Shown here: one piece after another, positions 46,935-58,128 of the stretch
How the letters are laid out: each line of letters begins with the position of its first letter
How positions within the stretch are numbered: the first letter of the stretch is position 1
Assembly: GCF_002878395.1 (NCBI RefSeq)
Contig: NC_061120.1
Span: 99,956,821 to 100,020,820, forward strand
DNA length: 64,000 nt
Direction: 5' to 3'
Origin: Capsicum annuum
Lineage: Eukaryota; Streptophyta; Magnoliopsida; Solanales; Solanaceae
Notes under the pieces: generated by a model
What the model saw: only the letters and a program-made list of their open reading frames with translations
What the model was told of the DNA's origin: nothing
The model's database searches: none
Position numbers and translations under genes: made by a program

Positions 46935-48779
46935 TGTCATGACCCGAACCAGAGCCTAGCCGTGACAGGTATCTCGAGTCCACTGTGAACTGAAGACCAC
47001 CCTCTTAGCCTAATCCAACATACCCAAATATACCTAGCAGCGGATGGATTCCAAACATACAATAGAATAAGATAGGAAAGCTCAAATAATCTATGATAAA
47101 TCAATATTCAATAACCACCAACCAATAACCAATGTTGTTAACCAACCATAATACCCATGCCCACATAAATGTCCAACAAAGCATCTAACAAAACCAAAGA
47201 TAATATGGTCAGGATATGCCCCCAACTATAGTAAAAAAAAATCCAAAGAAAGAGTCAAAACATAAGAAAACCCAAAGCAAGAAATGGGGTTGAAGGATGG
47301 AATTTCACCACCTCAGTCTGACTCATGAGCTGTCCCCTGATCACCTAGTCATTGTACAAGAGGAGTAAAAGTATGGCCAATCCTTGTATCGCATGGGGAT
47401 ACAACATTCAAAGATGATTATCGGGTTGAGCACTAGTATGTAACTCAGGGATACAGGACAAAATAATGTCATCAATCTAAAACCAAGTCAAACCAATGCA
47501 TATGTACATATTCATGCATATCCATATGTGTGCATATATATGTAAGATATTAGGGGAGAGAACAAAACTTATCGTGAACTTTAAAACTATATCCTGGGTT
47601 ACATATCTTGACAATCCGTAAACCACCCATGGGCTATATGGGTCCAATTGTAACCCCTAGTCGGGCCCCAGTGCATCTTAGCCATACATATTAGAGATAT
47701 CATAGAAGGTGGGGAATTCCGATGTACCCTTCGCCAACTATGCTACAATTATATATATACTTGGGGGATTTCTTTATACACCATAAGCACATGGTCATTA
47801 AGACCAACCCTCACATCGGCAAGCATAAGTTTCCAGTATCAGTTCTTCGGAACTTACAACTCATGGCTAGCTATCATAACCTCTTTTAAGCCCAATTAAA
47901 ATATTAAACACACAATCCATCCACCAATTCCAGGAGTCAATTATTAAGGCATTGTTAAGTGGTATTGTCATACCAACTATAGGTTGCAAGCAATGCCATT
48001 AAGCCGACACTTAGGGGATACCTTCATACCCCAAAGACTCCATTATTAAAATCACTTGGGGGATTCCTTATACCCCATAAGGTTTTCATTATTAAAATCA
48101 CTTGGGGAATTTTTTTGTGCCCCGCAACATTTTTATTGTCTTTCTTATCCATTTAACCATTTATGCAACGCATTAGTTTCAACGAGAATAAGCCAAACCA
48201 AAAGATAATTTGCATTCCAAAATCAATTATGGGTTAAGGTTATTATCAATTTCTATACCAAAACCAATTATTTGGGATTTAGTTGTACCCCTATCGCCAT
48301 AGTCTACAAATTCGGGGAGTCCATTATACCCCTATTCCATTCACCATTCCCATGCACTCCAATGAGTGTACAAAAACAACAATTCAATGCATAATAGTTC
48401 AATAGTAATCATGAGAAAACATTAAAATAATATATATCCAAAACCCTCAACCCATAGTTCAAAACACAAAATCAACACCATGTGAATAATAAACCAATTT
48501 CATGCCATCAGGAAAATACAAGTGTAAGGAGAGAGATACATGCCTTAGACATATGAGAATTGAAAAGTAATTTAAAACTTGTAGCCCAAAAGATGAACGT
48601 ACAATGAAATCCTTAGGCTCTCTTGGAGTTTTGAGTTTAAGAGTGGAACTGGGGATTTTTAATATCTTAAAATTGAAAGGAATAGGTCATTTATGCTTAA
48701 GGATTGTACGTAGGTGAAAAAACCCCAATACCCCTCATCGCCAGTAAACAGAACAATAACTACATAAATTTTACACATC

Positions 48780-48925
48780 AGCGTGGCAAACTACCTATCA
48801 TGGAGGCTAACCTCCATTCCACGCTGCCTATCGAGAAGGCTATCCTCCGTGATATGCTAACCATTGCAGAGTGCAGCCTTCATGACATGACAATATCATG
48901 GAGGTTTACTGCCTTCGTGATCTGA
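48780..48925. repeat. Palindromic GC-rich patch in RE10 LTR
   Basis: CATGGAGGCTAACCTCCATT forms a hairpin (GGAGG-CTAA-CCTCC), followed by GAGAAGGCTATCCTCCGTGA and ATCATGGAGG copies. It is the counterpart of the patches in RE5 at 13180-13250 and 27470-27560. Confidence 0.7.
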
Positions 48926-48967
48926 AATTACCCCGAGCCCCATCTAAAAATTCCAAAACTCTCTCGA

Positions 48968-49017
48968 GATACCCCATTCATATGCCTAAACAGATACCTC
49001 ATTCATATGCCTAAACA
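48968..49017. repeat. 25-bp tandem duplication
   Basis: Two adjacent 25-bp copies (48968-48992 and 48993-49017) differ at one base (CCCC against CCTC). It looks like a small slippage event inside the RE10 LTR. Confidence 0.85.
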
Positions 49018-49093
49018 CTATTTAAGTCAAAAATTGATATTTCAAACATGAAAGGGCCAAAAATAAAATGCTTAAAATTTTGGGGGTGTTATA

Positions 49094-49105
49094 CTATCCC
49101 CTCTT
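49094..49105 (-). other. RE10 polypurine tract
   Basis: The minus strand reads AAGAGGGGATAG immediately before the LTR. Confidence 0.75.
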
Positions 49106-49214
49106 AAGATTATTCGTCCTTGAATGATAAGCTAGGATGCTTTTTGCATGAGAATAGCAATATTACACCAAAATCAAATGATAAACCCAAATAGTAACAA
49201 AGGGTAATAAAATT

Positions 49215-50480
49215 CATACCTTAAGCGCCATCGTCCGGCACATGGAACAAGAATGGGTACTTTGCCTTCATATCTTTTTCAGCTTCCCAAGTGGCTTCTT
49301 CCACCTTTTGGTTCCTTCAAAGGACCTTTAATGAAGCTTTATCTTTAGCCCTCAATCTATGAACTTTTCTATCCAAGATCTCCGCTGGGACCTCTTCATA
49401 TGACAGGGAATTCAAAATACCAACACTCTCTGTAGGCACCACCAAGTAAGAGTCAACCACTTATTTCTTTAATATAGAAGCATGAAACACGAGGTGAATA
49501 AAACCCAAACTTTCAGGCAATTCTAGCTCGTAGGCAATATTCCCAAATCTCGTCAAAATCAAATAGGGGCTAATATAACAGGGACTAAGCTTCCCCTTCT
49601 TTCTAAATTGCATCACCCCCTTCAAAGGAAACACCTTCAAGAACACCCAATTACCCAAATTAAATTCTAACTGTTTTTGCCTCACATCCGTATACGAATT
49701 TTGGCGACTTTTGGTAGTCTTAAGCCTATCCTAAATCACCTTCACCTTTTCCATAGCTTGATGAACTAAATCAGGACTGAACAACCTTATCTCACCAACT
49801 TCAAACCACCCAATAGGAAATCTACACCTCCTACCATACAATACCTCAAATGGAGCCATACTAATGCTGAAGTGATAGTTCTTGTTATATGCAAACTCAA
49901 TGAGAGGCCAATGATCAGCCCAATTACCACCAAAGTCAATCACGCAAGACCTTAGCATATCTTTTAAAGTCTGAATAGTTCTTTCCACTTGTCCATACAT
50001 CTGAGGGTAAAAAGTAGTGCTAAGGTTCACCTTAGTCCCAAAACCTTGCTGGAACAATCTCTAAAAGTGTGATGAAAACTGAGTACCACGATCAGAAATG
50101 ATAAAAAATAGAGCACCATGCAACTTCACGATCTCCTGAATAAAAAGCTTAGCATAATCATCAGTCGAATAATTAGTCCTTATAGGAAAGAAGTGGGCTG
50201 ACTTAGTCATCCTATCCCCGATGACCCAAATAGAATCAAATTGGTTCTGAGATCATAGAAAATCGGTAATAAAATCCAAATTAATCGCTTCCCACTTCCA
50301 CATATGCAACTTTATTTCTTGAGATAACCCACAAAGCCTTAAGTGCTCTACCTTCACTTGTTGACCCACCATGCACTTAGCCATAAAATTGGACACATAC
50401 CAATTTATACTATTCTACCAATAGATTTCTTTTAAATCATGGTACATTTTTGTAGAACCAGGATGAATCGTATACCGTTG
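49215..50480 (-). pseudogene. RE10 integrase with C-terminal chromodomain
   Basis: The chromodomain at about 49225-49420 is clear: PAEILDRKVHRLRAKDKASL, then KVL, a stop where the family has W, RNQKVEEATWEAEKDM and KYPFLF. The frame 49461-49685 is the module before it (LGNWVFLKVFPLKG, YISPYLILTRFGNIAYELELP). The frame 49731-50057 is the catalytic core end: VNLSTTFYPQMYGQVERTIQ with the DDE glutamate (VERT), then CVIDFGGNWADHWPLIEFAY and GRRCRFPIGWFEVGE. The zinc domain lies at about 50320-50480. It has few stops compared with RE5, so it decayed less. Confidence 0.92.
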
Positions 50481-52010
50481 ACTCATGATCTTAGTCCAAA
50501 ATTCTTCCTTGCATCCTATCCATATTAGTAACACACAGCCTCGTTTGGTACCTCAAGATACCATTACCACTAATCTCAAAAGTCATTAACTTTCACTTAC
50601 CCACATCATCCTTGATTTGCATAAAGATAGGATCTAACACCTACTTTTTCTTTACCCTAGCACCAAGAGATGACTTCACAACCTCTTGCACAAATACACC
50701 ACCATCCTCTAAATCTAAGAGACGAACTCCTAAATAATCCAAATGGTGAATATCCTTTACCAAATATCACTTCTCTTCATCCACGTGAGATAAGCTCCCC
50801 ATATATAACCTGCTAAGAGCATCCACAACCACATTAGCTTTATGTAGGTAATAGTGGAGATTTATGTCATAGTCTTTGAGTAACTCAAGCCATCTCATTT
50901 ACCTGAGATTCAACTCTATCTGGGTGAACACCTATTGTAGGCTCTTATAATCAGAATAAATGTTAACATGGACCCCATATAGATAGTGTCCCCAAATCTT
51001 AAATGTGAACACCACAGCCAATAACTCTAAATCATGAGTCGGATAATTCCTTTTATGAACTTTCAACTACCTAGAAGCATATGCTACAACCTTTCCATGT
51101 TAAATTAACACACAACCAAGTCCCACATGAGATGAATCACAATAAACTGCGAAGCCATCAGCACCCTCGGGCAGGGTCAAGACCAGAGCAAAAATCAATT
51201 TATCTTTCAGCTTCTCAAAACTCCCTTAATAAGTATCTGACCATAGAAACTTCACCTTTTTTGAGTTAACTTCATCAACGAAGTAGCAATCGAAGAGAAG
51301 ATCTCCAAAAATTTCCTATAATATTGATCCAAACCAAGAAACTTCGAATACTGGTTGGAGTCGTAGGCCTAGGCCACTTTTTCACTATCTTATCCTTCTA
51401 TGGATCCACCATGATCGCTTCACTATAAACAGAATGACCTAAAAAGTAATAGTGTTCAACCAAAGTTCTCACTTCAAAACCTTAGCATACAAATGTTAAT
51501 CTTTTAGGGTATGCAACACAAAATAGAGGTGATCGGCATGATCTACCTCACTCTTGGAATGAACCAGAATATCATCTATAAACACAATGGTGAACAAATA
51601 TAGAAACTAATGAAACACTCATTTTATCAAGTCTATAAATATTATTGGGGCATTGGTCAACCCAAAAGACATGACCAAGAAATCAAAATGTCCATACCTG
51701 ATATGCAAAGCAGTCTTAGAGATATTTTCCTCTCTATCTTTAGCTGATGATAACCCAACTAAAGATCAATCTTAAAGAAATACATAGCACGTTGAAGTTG
51801 GTCAAACAGGTCATCAATCTTAGGAAGAGGATACTTATTCTTAATAGTCACCTTATTCAACCGAAGGTAATCTATACACATCCAAAGGGAATAATCCTTC
51901 TTATGTATGAACAAAATAGATACACCCTATGGAGACACACTAGGGCAGATAAAACCCTTGTTAAAATAATCTCTCAACTAGAGCCATTCTATAGGGAGGG
52001 ATAAAGATAG
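50481..52010 (-). pseudogene. RE10 reverse transcriptase and RNase H remnant
   Basis: On the minus strand RT runs from about 52010 to 51300 and RNase H from about 51250 to 50800. RT keeps the catalytic FIDD (GATGAT at 51571-51576) in [10 protein letters not shown]. The fingers motif near 51840-51900 ([18 protein letters not shown]) is readable. RNase H shows a YCDSSHVGLGCVL-like active-site segment near 51120-51170. Stops and frameshifts are scattered. Plus-strand frames at 51081-51269 and 51747-52004 are shadows. Confidence 0.88.
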
Positions 52011-52199
52011 GACGAATATCCAGAAGAAGATAAATACCAAAATAAATTTCCCTATTGGAAGGGATACCAGGAAGATCATCAGGGAAAACCTAAGGAAGGA
52101 CCCTCTAAGTTAGAATCTTTAACCCAGACCAAATGATAAAGATACCCTTTGAAAATTAATTTCTAAGCTCAAAGATATGATATGAACCTTTCCTTAGGC

Positions 52200-52570
52200 A
52201 CAAGGGAACTCTCTTTCCACTCAATAACCACCTTATTAGGAAATTTGAAAATGACCTTACATGTTCGATAATCAAAATAGGCATAGAACAAATACAACTA
52301 ATCTATCCCCAAGATGACATCAAAATCTAGCATATCTAATTCAATTAGATCCACAAAAGCTTCCTTACCACCAATAGATACCACACAACCCCTATAAACT
52401 CTTCTAACAACCACAGAGTCACCCATAGGGGTAAAAATACAAAAAGGGTCTAAAATACACTTAGTATCAAAACTAAAATGCAAAGTCATAACTGGGGTCA
52501 AGAAACAAAGGGTAGACCCCAGATCAAGTAAATAGTACACATCACTAGAGAAGAGTTTTAACATACTAGT
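52200..52570 (-). pseudogene. RE10 protease remnant
   Basis: The frame 52298-52564 on the minus strand reads through the protease: YLLDLGSTLCFLTPVMTLHF with the active-site D, CIFTPMGDSVVVRRVYRGC, and VDLIELDMLDFDVILGID at the end. It would process the gag-pol polyprotein. The segment is nearly uninterrupted and is the best protease in the window. Confidence 0.88.
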
Positions 52571-53720
52571 GATGATATCGAGAGATGCCTCAGACTCCTG
52601 ATGGGTAGTGAGACCATACAGGTGATTTCGACTAGTGTTGGTTCTAGAAATGGCACTCTCTAGTGTAAGAGCTGGACGTGGAAACCAGAACTTTGTTAGC
52701 CCCTAAAGTAACATTACCCATAGGATTCTTTCTTAGCATATGTCATAAGTGACCATATTTGAAACACCAGTTCTTTCCCTCATCATAGAAACTATGATGC
52801 AACTGACCACAAAGTCTGAAAGAAGGATATGATGGAGCTATTGGGCCCTACTAGCATAAAATTATGAACCCTATGCCCGAGAACCATCACCACCCTAAAA
52901 TCAATGATCCCTAGATGGCTTTGGATAAGGTGTAATAACCATAGAATAGGAATCAAAGTTGTCCCACTTCTTCTTAGACCATTTCTCACTATCTCTACCA
53001 TTCTACTGCTGACCTCTAACCTGATCCAAATACCAAAAATTCTTACTCTGTCTCTCCCCCACCTCTAATTGCTTCACTTTTTCATCTTCAACTTATTTCA
53101 TATATACTATAAGTTGAGAGATATCTATATCTTTGTTCAGCAAGGCAGTCATACTATCTAAAACTAAATCATGAGACAAACCAGAAGTGAATATCCTTAT
53201 TCTAGCCCTCAAGCTAGACACTATCTTAGGAATATGTTGCAAAAACTGGTGTAACTTTAAGGAATATTCCTTCATTGGCATCCTGCCTAGATTTAAGTTC
53301 ATAAACTCCTTAGCTTTTGCCTCTCTCAACTCCTAGGAAAAGAAGTGATTAAGGAAAATAATAGAGAAGTTTTGCCATAAAGTGGACTCAACATCATGAC
53401 CCCTAAGCTACTCCCACTCTTCATACCATTGGTTTTCCGCATCCTTCAATCGATAAGCAGCAAACTCTACACCCACTCCTTCAGTAGCATGCATAACTCG
53501 AAATATCTTCTCTATCTCATTTATAAAACCTTAAGAATCCTACTCAACCTTAGTACCCGAGAAAGTTAGAGGGCTCATCCTTATAAATTGTCCAACTCTA
53601 GTGGCTCCAGATAAACTCATAGAAATATTAGAAAAAGCCCACAAGCGTGAATGAGATATCACCAACTAGGTCAAGAGATGAATAAATTGGTGAAACTCAA
53701 CTTTAGTAATATCTCCCTGT
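52571..53720 (-). pseudogene. RE10 gag remnant
   Basis: On the minus strand the capsid core at 53090-53480 shows REAKAKEFMNLNLGRMPMKE, YSLKLHQFLQHIPKIV, then SGLSHDLVLDSMTALLNKDI and ISQLIVYMK. The zinc knuckle at about 52735-52800 is decayed but keeps L-C-G-Q-L-H and W-C-F-K-Y-G-H. Several stops are present. The N-terminal part, up to about 53720, is only weakly recognisable. Confidence 0.85.
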
Positions 53721-54096
53721 AGAGACTAAGTATGAGTTCCACCAGCTAAAGAAGGATTAGTGGAGACAGAGGGAACTCCATGGGGAAATTGAAAGTAGCA
53801 ACCCTTGATTAGGTCTATACCCCATAAGTTGGATGAGATCCATCTATATTATCTCTAGGCGAGACAACTGAGTTTCCATGAACTTCAGATTATCTGGGAT
53901 GCATGATCTGAAAGGAAAACAAATAGGAGTTGGAGAAATTCAGGACCTTAGCCCTATAGTCTAAAAAAATAATAAGAAATGGACATATTCCTAAATGCCT
54001 CTTGGCCTCTCACTTATAAGTATGGCATGCTACACACCCAGAAAAGAGACTTTACTTGACATTACTTTGTGGACACCCAATTGACCATGAACCTAA
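53721..54096 (-). other. RE10 leader between primer site and gag
   Basis: It parallels the RE8 leader at 36700-36980, for example TTTCCATGAACTTCAGAT against TTTCCACAAACTTTACAT. No other feature is seen. Confidence 0.6.
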
Positions 54097-54108
54097 GCTC
54101 TTATACCA
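54097..54108 (-). other. RE10 primer binding site (initiator-Met tRNA)
   Basis: The minus strand reads TGGTATAAGAGC, an 11 of 12 match, four bases from the LTR. Confidence 0.88.
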
Positions 54109-54112
54109 ACTT

Positions 54113-54934
54113 TGTCATGGCCCAAACTAGGGCCTAGCTGTGATGGGTATATCGAGTCCATCGTGATCAGAGACTACTCCCTTAGCCAAATCCAATAGAC
54201 CCAAATATACCTAGCAGCGAATGGGTTCTGAACATACAACAAAATAAGATAGGAAATATCAAAGAATCTATGATAGATCAATATCCAATAACCACCAACC
54301 AATAACTAATACTGTTAACCAGCCATAATACTATGTCTGTAGAAATATCCAACAAAGCATCTAATAAAACCAAAGATAATCTAGTTAGGACATACCCCCG
54401 ACCATAGTAAAAAATAAATCCAAAATAAAAAGTCAAAACATAAGGAAATCCAAAGCATAAAATAGGGTCTTTCAAAGGATTTAAGATCACCACTTTAGTC
54501 TAACTCACGAGTTGTCCCTTGATCATCTAGTCACTGTGTAAGAGCAGTAGAAGTATGGGTAATTCCTACATTGCATGGGGATACAACATTTGAAGATGGT
54601 TAGTGGATTGAGCGCTAGCATGTAACTCAGGGATACAAGATAATATAATTTCATTAATCTAAAACCAAGTCAAACCAATGCACAAGTAGACATCCATGCA
54701 TATCCATATGTATATATATATATATAAAAGATATTTGAGGAGAGAATAGGGCTTATCGTAAACTTTAAAACCTTAGATTGGTCTATATGGGTCAATTTGT
54801 AACCTCCCAATCAGGCCCAGTACGTGTTAGCTGCACGAACTAGAGATATTATAGAATTTGTACCCTTTGCCAACTATGATGCAATTATATATATACTTTG
54901 GAGATTCCTTTGTACCCCAAAAGCATATGCTCAT
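54113..54934 (-). repeat. RE10 5' LTR, truncated by RE11
   Basis: It aligns with 46935-47760: both start TGTCATG(A/G)CCC on the plus strand and share AGCACTAG/AGCGCTAGC-type and CCATATGTATATATATAT stretches. It stops at GCTCAT, where the sibling LTR continues GGTCATTAAGACC, and RE11 begins at 54935. An AT-dinucleotide run is at 54708-54725. Confidence 0.87.
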
Positions 54935-55574
54935 TGATAAGTCCTCAATTTGATGACTTGCTAGCACCTTTTAAGCCTAAATTATAATGCTTTTCCATTA
55001 ATTTAATGGTACTCTCTTACTTAATGCTCATTTGTGTAGGTAAAAGTAAAAAGGTAAGATGGGAAAGTCATTCAAGTCAAAATGAGGCCAAATGTAAAAA
55101 AAAAAGAGTTATTCGCTTCGCATTCAATTTGTGTCTGCTTTGCATTTGCTTTGGAGCTGCTATCTATCTCCTCTTTATCTACTCTCCATACGCTTTGGAT
55201 CTGCTCAATCAGATCAAAAGAAAGTTGGCAATTTTGTAATTTTGTCAAATTTAGAAGTGGGGCCTAAAGAAAGGTTTCTAGCTTATTTTCAAGACCAACA
55301 TTTATCTTTCATCTAGCATCTCTCTTTTCATCTTAGCACCTATATTTTTATCTTAGAAGAATATTGTACTAGGCTTGAGTGAAAAATATATATGAGTGAT
55401 TCCCAGAGAAGAATTAGTGATTTCCTTTGAAGATTTATTGAAATTCTAAGTTTGGAACTATATTCTCACTATTTCTCATAGATGAAGTTAATGATAACTT
55501 TGGTATATTTCTACCTTTTTTGTCTATGAGTAGCTAATTCTAAATATTGGGTTATGCTTTCTTAGGTTGTGGTA
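54935..55574 (+). repeat. RE11 5' LTR, first part
   Basis: It starts TGATAAGTCCTCAATTTG at the point where RE10 homology ends. It contains short repeated words with TTCGCTTCGCATT and TGCTTTGCATTTGCTTTGG near 55110-55200. Three overlapping frames here (60-77 codons) have no recognisable domain and shift with those words. It is interrupted by RE12 at 55574. Confidence 0.75.
55570..55574. other. Target site duplication, left, of RE12
   Basis: TGGTA, identical to 58129-58133. Confidence 0.93.
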
Positions 55575-56022
55575 TGTAATACCCGTGCTTTTTCTTAGCT
55601 TGAAAATCATCTCAAGGATGTTAGAACTTGCTTTGAAATAAGAATTCATTCTTATACATGGGAAATTCAATAAACTTTCCATCGATATATAATTCTCCCG
55701 AATCCAACACCTAAGCAAAGAGGTAGAGCCTTTTTAGTGAGACAGTGTTTGACCTGAGCCTTCAGCACATCGCGGAGCTAGCTCAAATGGCAATTGTCAA
55801 TTTCCAGTGTTTCTCTGTGATACTAGCACGTCATGCCAAACTTCCAGGTCGTAGACAAAGTAGCAACGTGATAGCTCTGCATCACACAACGTGCAGTTTC
55901 CTAATTGTCAATTTCCAATGAAACGACGTGATAGCACCGCGTTGCGCTAAGGGCCCAACTCGAGAAATTTTACTGAAAATTTAATGACGTGTCCAAGGTT
56001 AAAAGGGTCAACTTTATACCAC

Positions 56023-56030
56023 TATATAAT
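56023..56030 (+). promoter_or_regulatory. TATA box of RE12 LTR
   Basis: TATATAAT, about 450 bp into the LTR and directly downstream of the GC-rich patch, the same place as in RE4. Confidence 0.6.
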
Positions 56031-56173
56031 CCCTTTAACACATGATTCAGTCACTTTTCACATAAAACATATTAGTTTCTCTCAAGTTTATCTCAAGAAC
56101 AGGCTAGGATTTCTATTGGGGATTCAAATTCAGGAAGGTTTCACCATCAATCTTCACGAAATCATGATCTGAG

Positions 56174-57685
56174 GTATGCATAGTGTTCATTCATGGTATC
56201 CTTTCATCCATGAAGTCCAAGAATTCTTTTTAACTACAAGTTATGGATTTCCTTCATGTTTCCATGCTTATTATGTTCTCTTTCATGTTGATAAATTAGG
56301 AATTAATTTCTATTCCATGATTTGATGATAAATTCCATATGTGTTGATTAGTATAGATAAAAATTCATGAAATCTCATGACTAAAACCTTGAATGATGAA
56401 ATTAGAATTGAATAATGATGTTTACATGTACTATGCCTTTCATATGTTTAATTAAATGCCTAGATAAAGGAATATTGTCTAACTAGAATGATATCAAAAA
56501 ATTCCCATGTATGTACAAGATCATGCCTATTTCATATTTGATGAAATGCCCTTATGAAGGTAGTATGTATTATGATGATAGTCAAGTCTTCAAGTAAATC
56601 ATGCTATGTCAGTTTCTTTCTATCGAGTCCTGGGGGTACTTGTACCCAAAATATTAGTTATGTGCCTAGATCCATGTCATGTTTTCATGATACTCTCAGT
56701 CAAGCTATGAACTCTTAGACTTCGGATAGTCTTATGACTCAGGAAAAATCTCCATGATTTCATGACTCAGTCAGTTGTCAGATATTAGTAGTATTCTATC
56801 AGCCACGAAAATTCAGTAACTCAGTCCATGCTTAGTTAAGTTTAGTAAATTATGTTCAGTGTCCATTCAGATGAGAGTAGGAATTAGCACCGAGTGAACC
56901 CAAGGATAGGGACTAACCTATTATACGAGGGTGTGATTCTTAGAAGCAATCCTTGCATTCTAGAACTATGCAGCCAGCATAGGTTTAGACATCATAACCT
57001 GCTATATAAGGGTAGATGAGGTGGCTTAACCTGTTATGTGAGGGTTCCCACCATTCTCGCTAGAGTTACCTATTATATGAGGGTTACTCACATGTTGTCC
57101 TTACCAGTGGCGGTGCGGTATTGACACCCTTCCAATTAGGACATAGATTGGACCCCAGTTCAACTATTATAGCATCTTTGGGGCATATCAGTTAGATACT
57201 ACTTCCCATAGTTTCATGTTACAAAATCAGGACTGTTAGATATAGTCAATCAGTCTCAGTAATAGAACTCAGATAGTTTTTCAAATTTTAGGACTGTCAG
57301 ATACAGTCAACTCAAATACAGTATCGAACTCAGATAGTTCCATCAAATTCAAGACTGTCAACTACAGTCACCCATGTTATCAGATATACTCAGATACAGT
57401 CACCCATGTTATCATTTATATTTAGATACAGTCATTTATGTTATCATTTATGTTATGTTATGAGTATCCAGACTCAGTAGTCATGCTATCACGATATCAG
57501 TATCATGTTATCATGTTGTCAGTTACAGTTGCATATTTATGTATGCATTCTCACATTTATGTTAGATAGTCAGTTAGTATTGATCATGCATGCAAACCAT
57601 TGCATATATCCTACCTCACATGTATACTCGGTACATATATACTGACGCATTCGTGCTATGGTGATTTTTTTCTGTTACACCATAG
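56174..57685 (+). other. Predicted intron inside RE12 LTR
   Basis: The donor TGAG/GTATGC and the acceptor TTTTTTTCTGTTACACCATAG/GTTC span 1,512 bp, matching RE9 and RE4. Confidence 0.5.
57230..57440 (+). repeat. Degenerate CAGATACAGTCA-type tandem units in RE12
   Basis: The words GTCAGATACAGTCA, CAACTACAGTCACCCATG and CAGATACAGTCACCCATG repeat with irregular spacing. RE1, RE4 and RE9 have fewer units at the same place. Confidence 0.65.
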
Positions 57686-57748
57686 GTTCAGAGACACGAG
57701 TTCTAGATCAGCAGTATATTCCAGTCTCTATAGTCAGAATATAAGTAA

Positions 57749-57767
57749 GTCCTCATCCTTCAAGGAC
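57749..57767 (+). repeat. LTR 3' hairpin, RE12 (5-bp stem)
   Basis: GTCCTCATCCTTCAAGGAC. The right arm differs from GAGGAC by G-to-A at a former CG. Confidence 0.65.
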
Positions 57768-58128
57768 ATGATTATTTATCCACTATTTCATTAATTAGTT
57801 ATTAGTTGGAGTTAGTTGGGGACATGTCCCATCAACTCCTTATTCAGATTCTTCAGATAGTAGAGGCTTTCAGACTAGATGCAGACTAGATACAGACTAT
57901 CATATTTTAGACTTCAATTTTGTTTTAGGTATTCTATTACCCCACACAGATGTTATGTTATTCAGTTATGTTCATGATCAAACCTTATGGCCTTTTAGTG
58001 CATGTTTTCATATTATTATGTTATCTTATGCAATATATAGGTACAGATATCAGTCATGGATTAGTTTGTGATCTTTCGAGGTCATAAGCACCGTGTAGTA
58101 TTTCGGTTCAGAAAATCAAGTCGTTACA

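Larger units (their letters stand above)
46935..49093 (-). repeat. RE10 3' LTR (group II), 2.16 kb
   Basis: On the minus strand it starts TATAACACCCCCA and ends GGTTCGGGTCATGACA. Its first 800 bases (plus strand 46935-47760) align with the truncated 5' LTR at 54113-54934. The palindromic patch at 48780-48925 shares CATGGAGGCTAA-type words with RE5. It has a 25-bp tandem duplication at 48968-49017. The plus-strand frame 48704-48925 is incidental. Confidence 0.88.
46935..54934 (-). mobile_element. RE10: Ty3/gypsy chromovirus (Tekay/Del-like), minus strand
   Basis: It has a 3' LTR (46935-49093), a purine tract (49094-49105), chromodomain, integrase, RNase H, RT, protease and gag (right to left in translation order), a primer site (54097-54108), and a 5' LTR starting at 54113 that is cut at 54934 by RE11. 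It is inserted in the RNase H of RE7, with the presumed left target sequence GGCTA (46930-46934). The LTR ends (GGTTCGGGTCATGACA) match group II, as in RE5. Confidence 0.9.
55575..58128 (+). mobile_element. RE12: solo LTR (group I), 2.55 kb, in RE11 LTR
   Basis: It starts TGTAATACCC and ends AAGTCGTTACA, with perfect TGGTA repeats on both sides. It contains a GC-rich patch at 55740-55960, a TATA box at 56023, the donor TGAG/GTATGC at 56174, the exact palindrome GGGTAC-TT-GTACCC at 56634-56647, a tandem of TCAGATACAGTCA-type units at 57230-57440, the acceptor TTACACCATAG at 57685 and the hairpin at 57749. It is a close relative of RE9. Confidence 0.95.

Noticed and set aside
54700..54730. AT microsatellite as a feature of interest
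   Set aside because: A short TATATA run also occurs in the sibling LTR at about 47535. It is a normal, low-complexity part of group II LTRs.
54935..55316. Three overlapping small frames (60-77 codons) as a membrane-like protein
   Set aside because: They are alternate readings of the same repeated CTTTGCATTTGCTTTGG-type words in the RE11 LTR. They show no conserved domain, and one start is as good as another.
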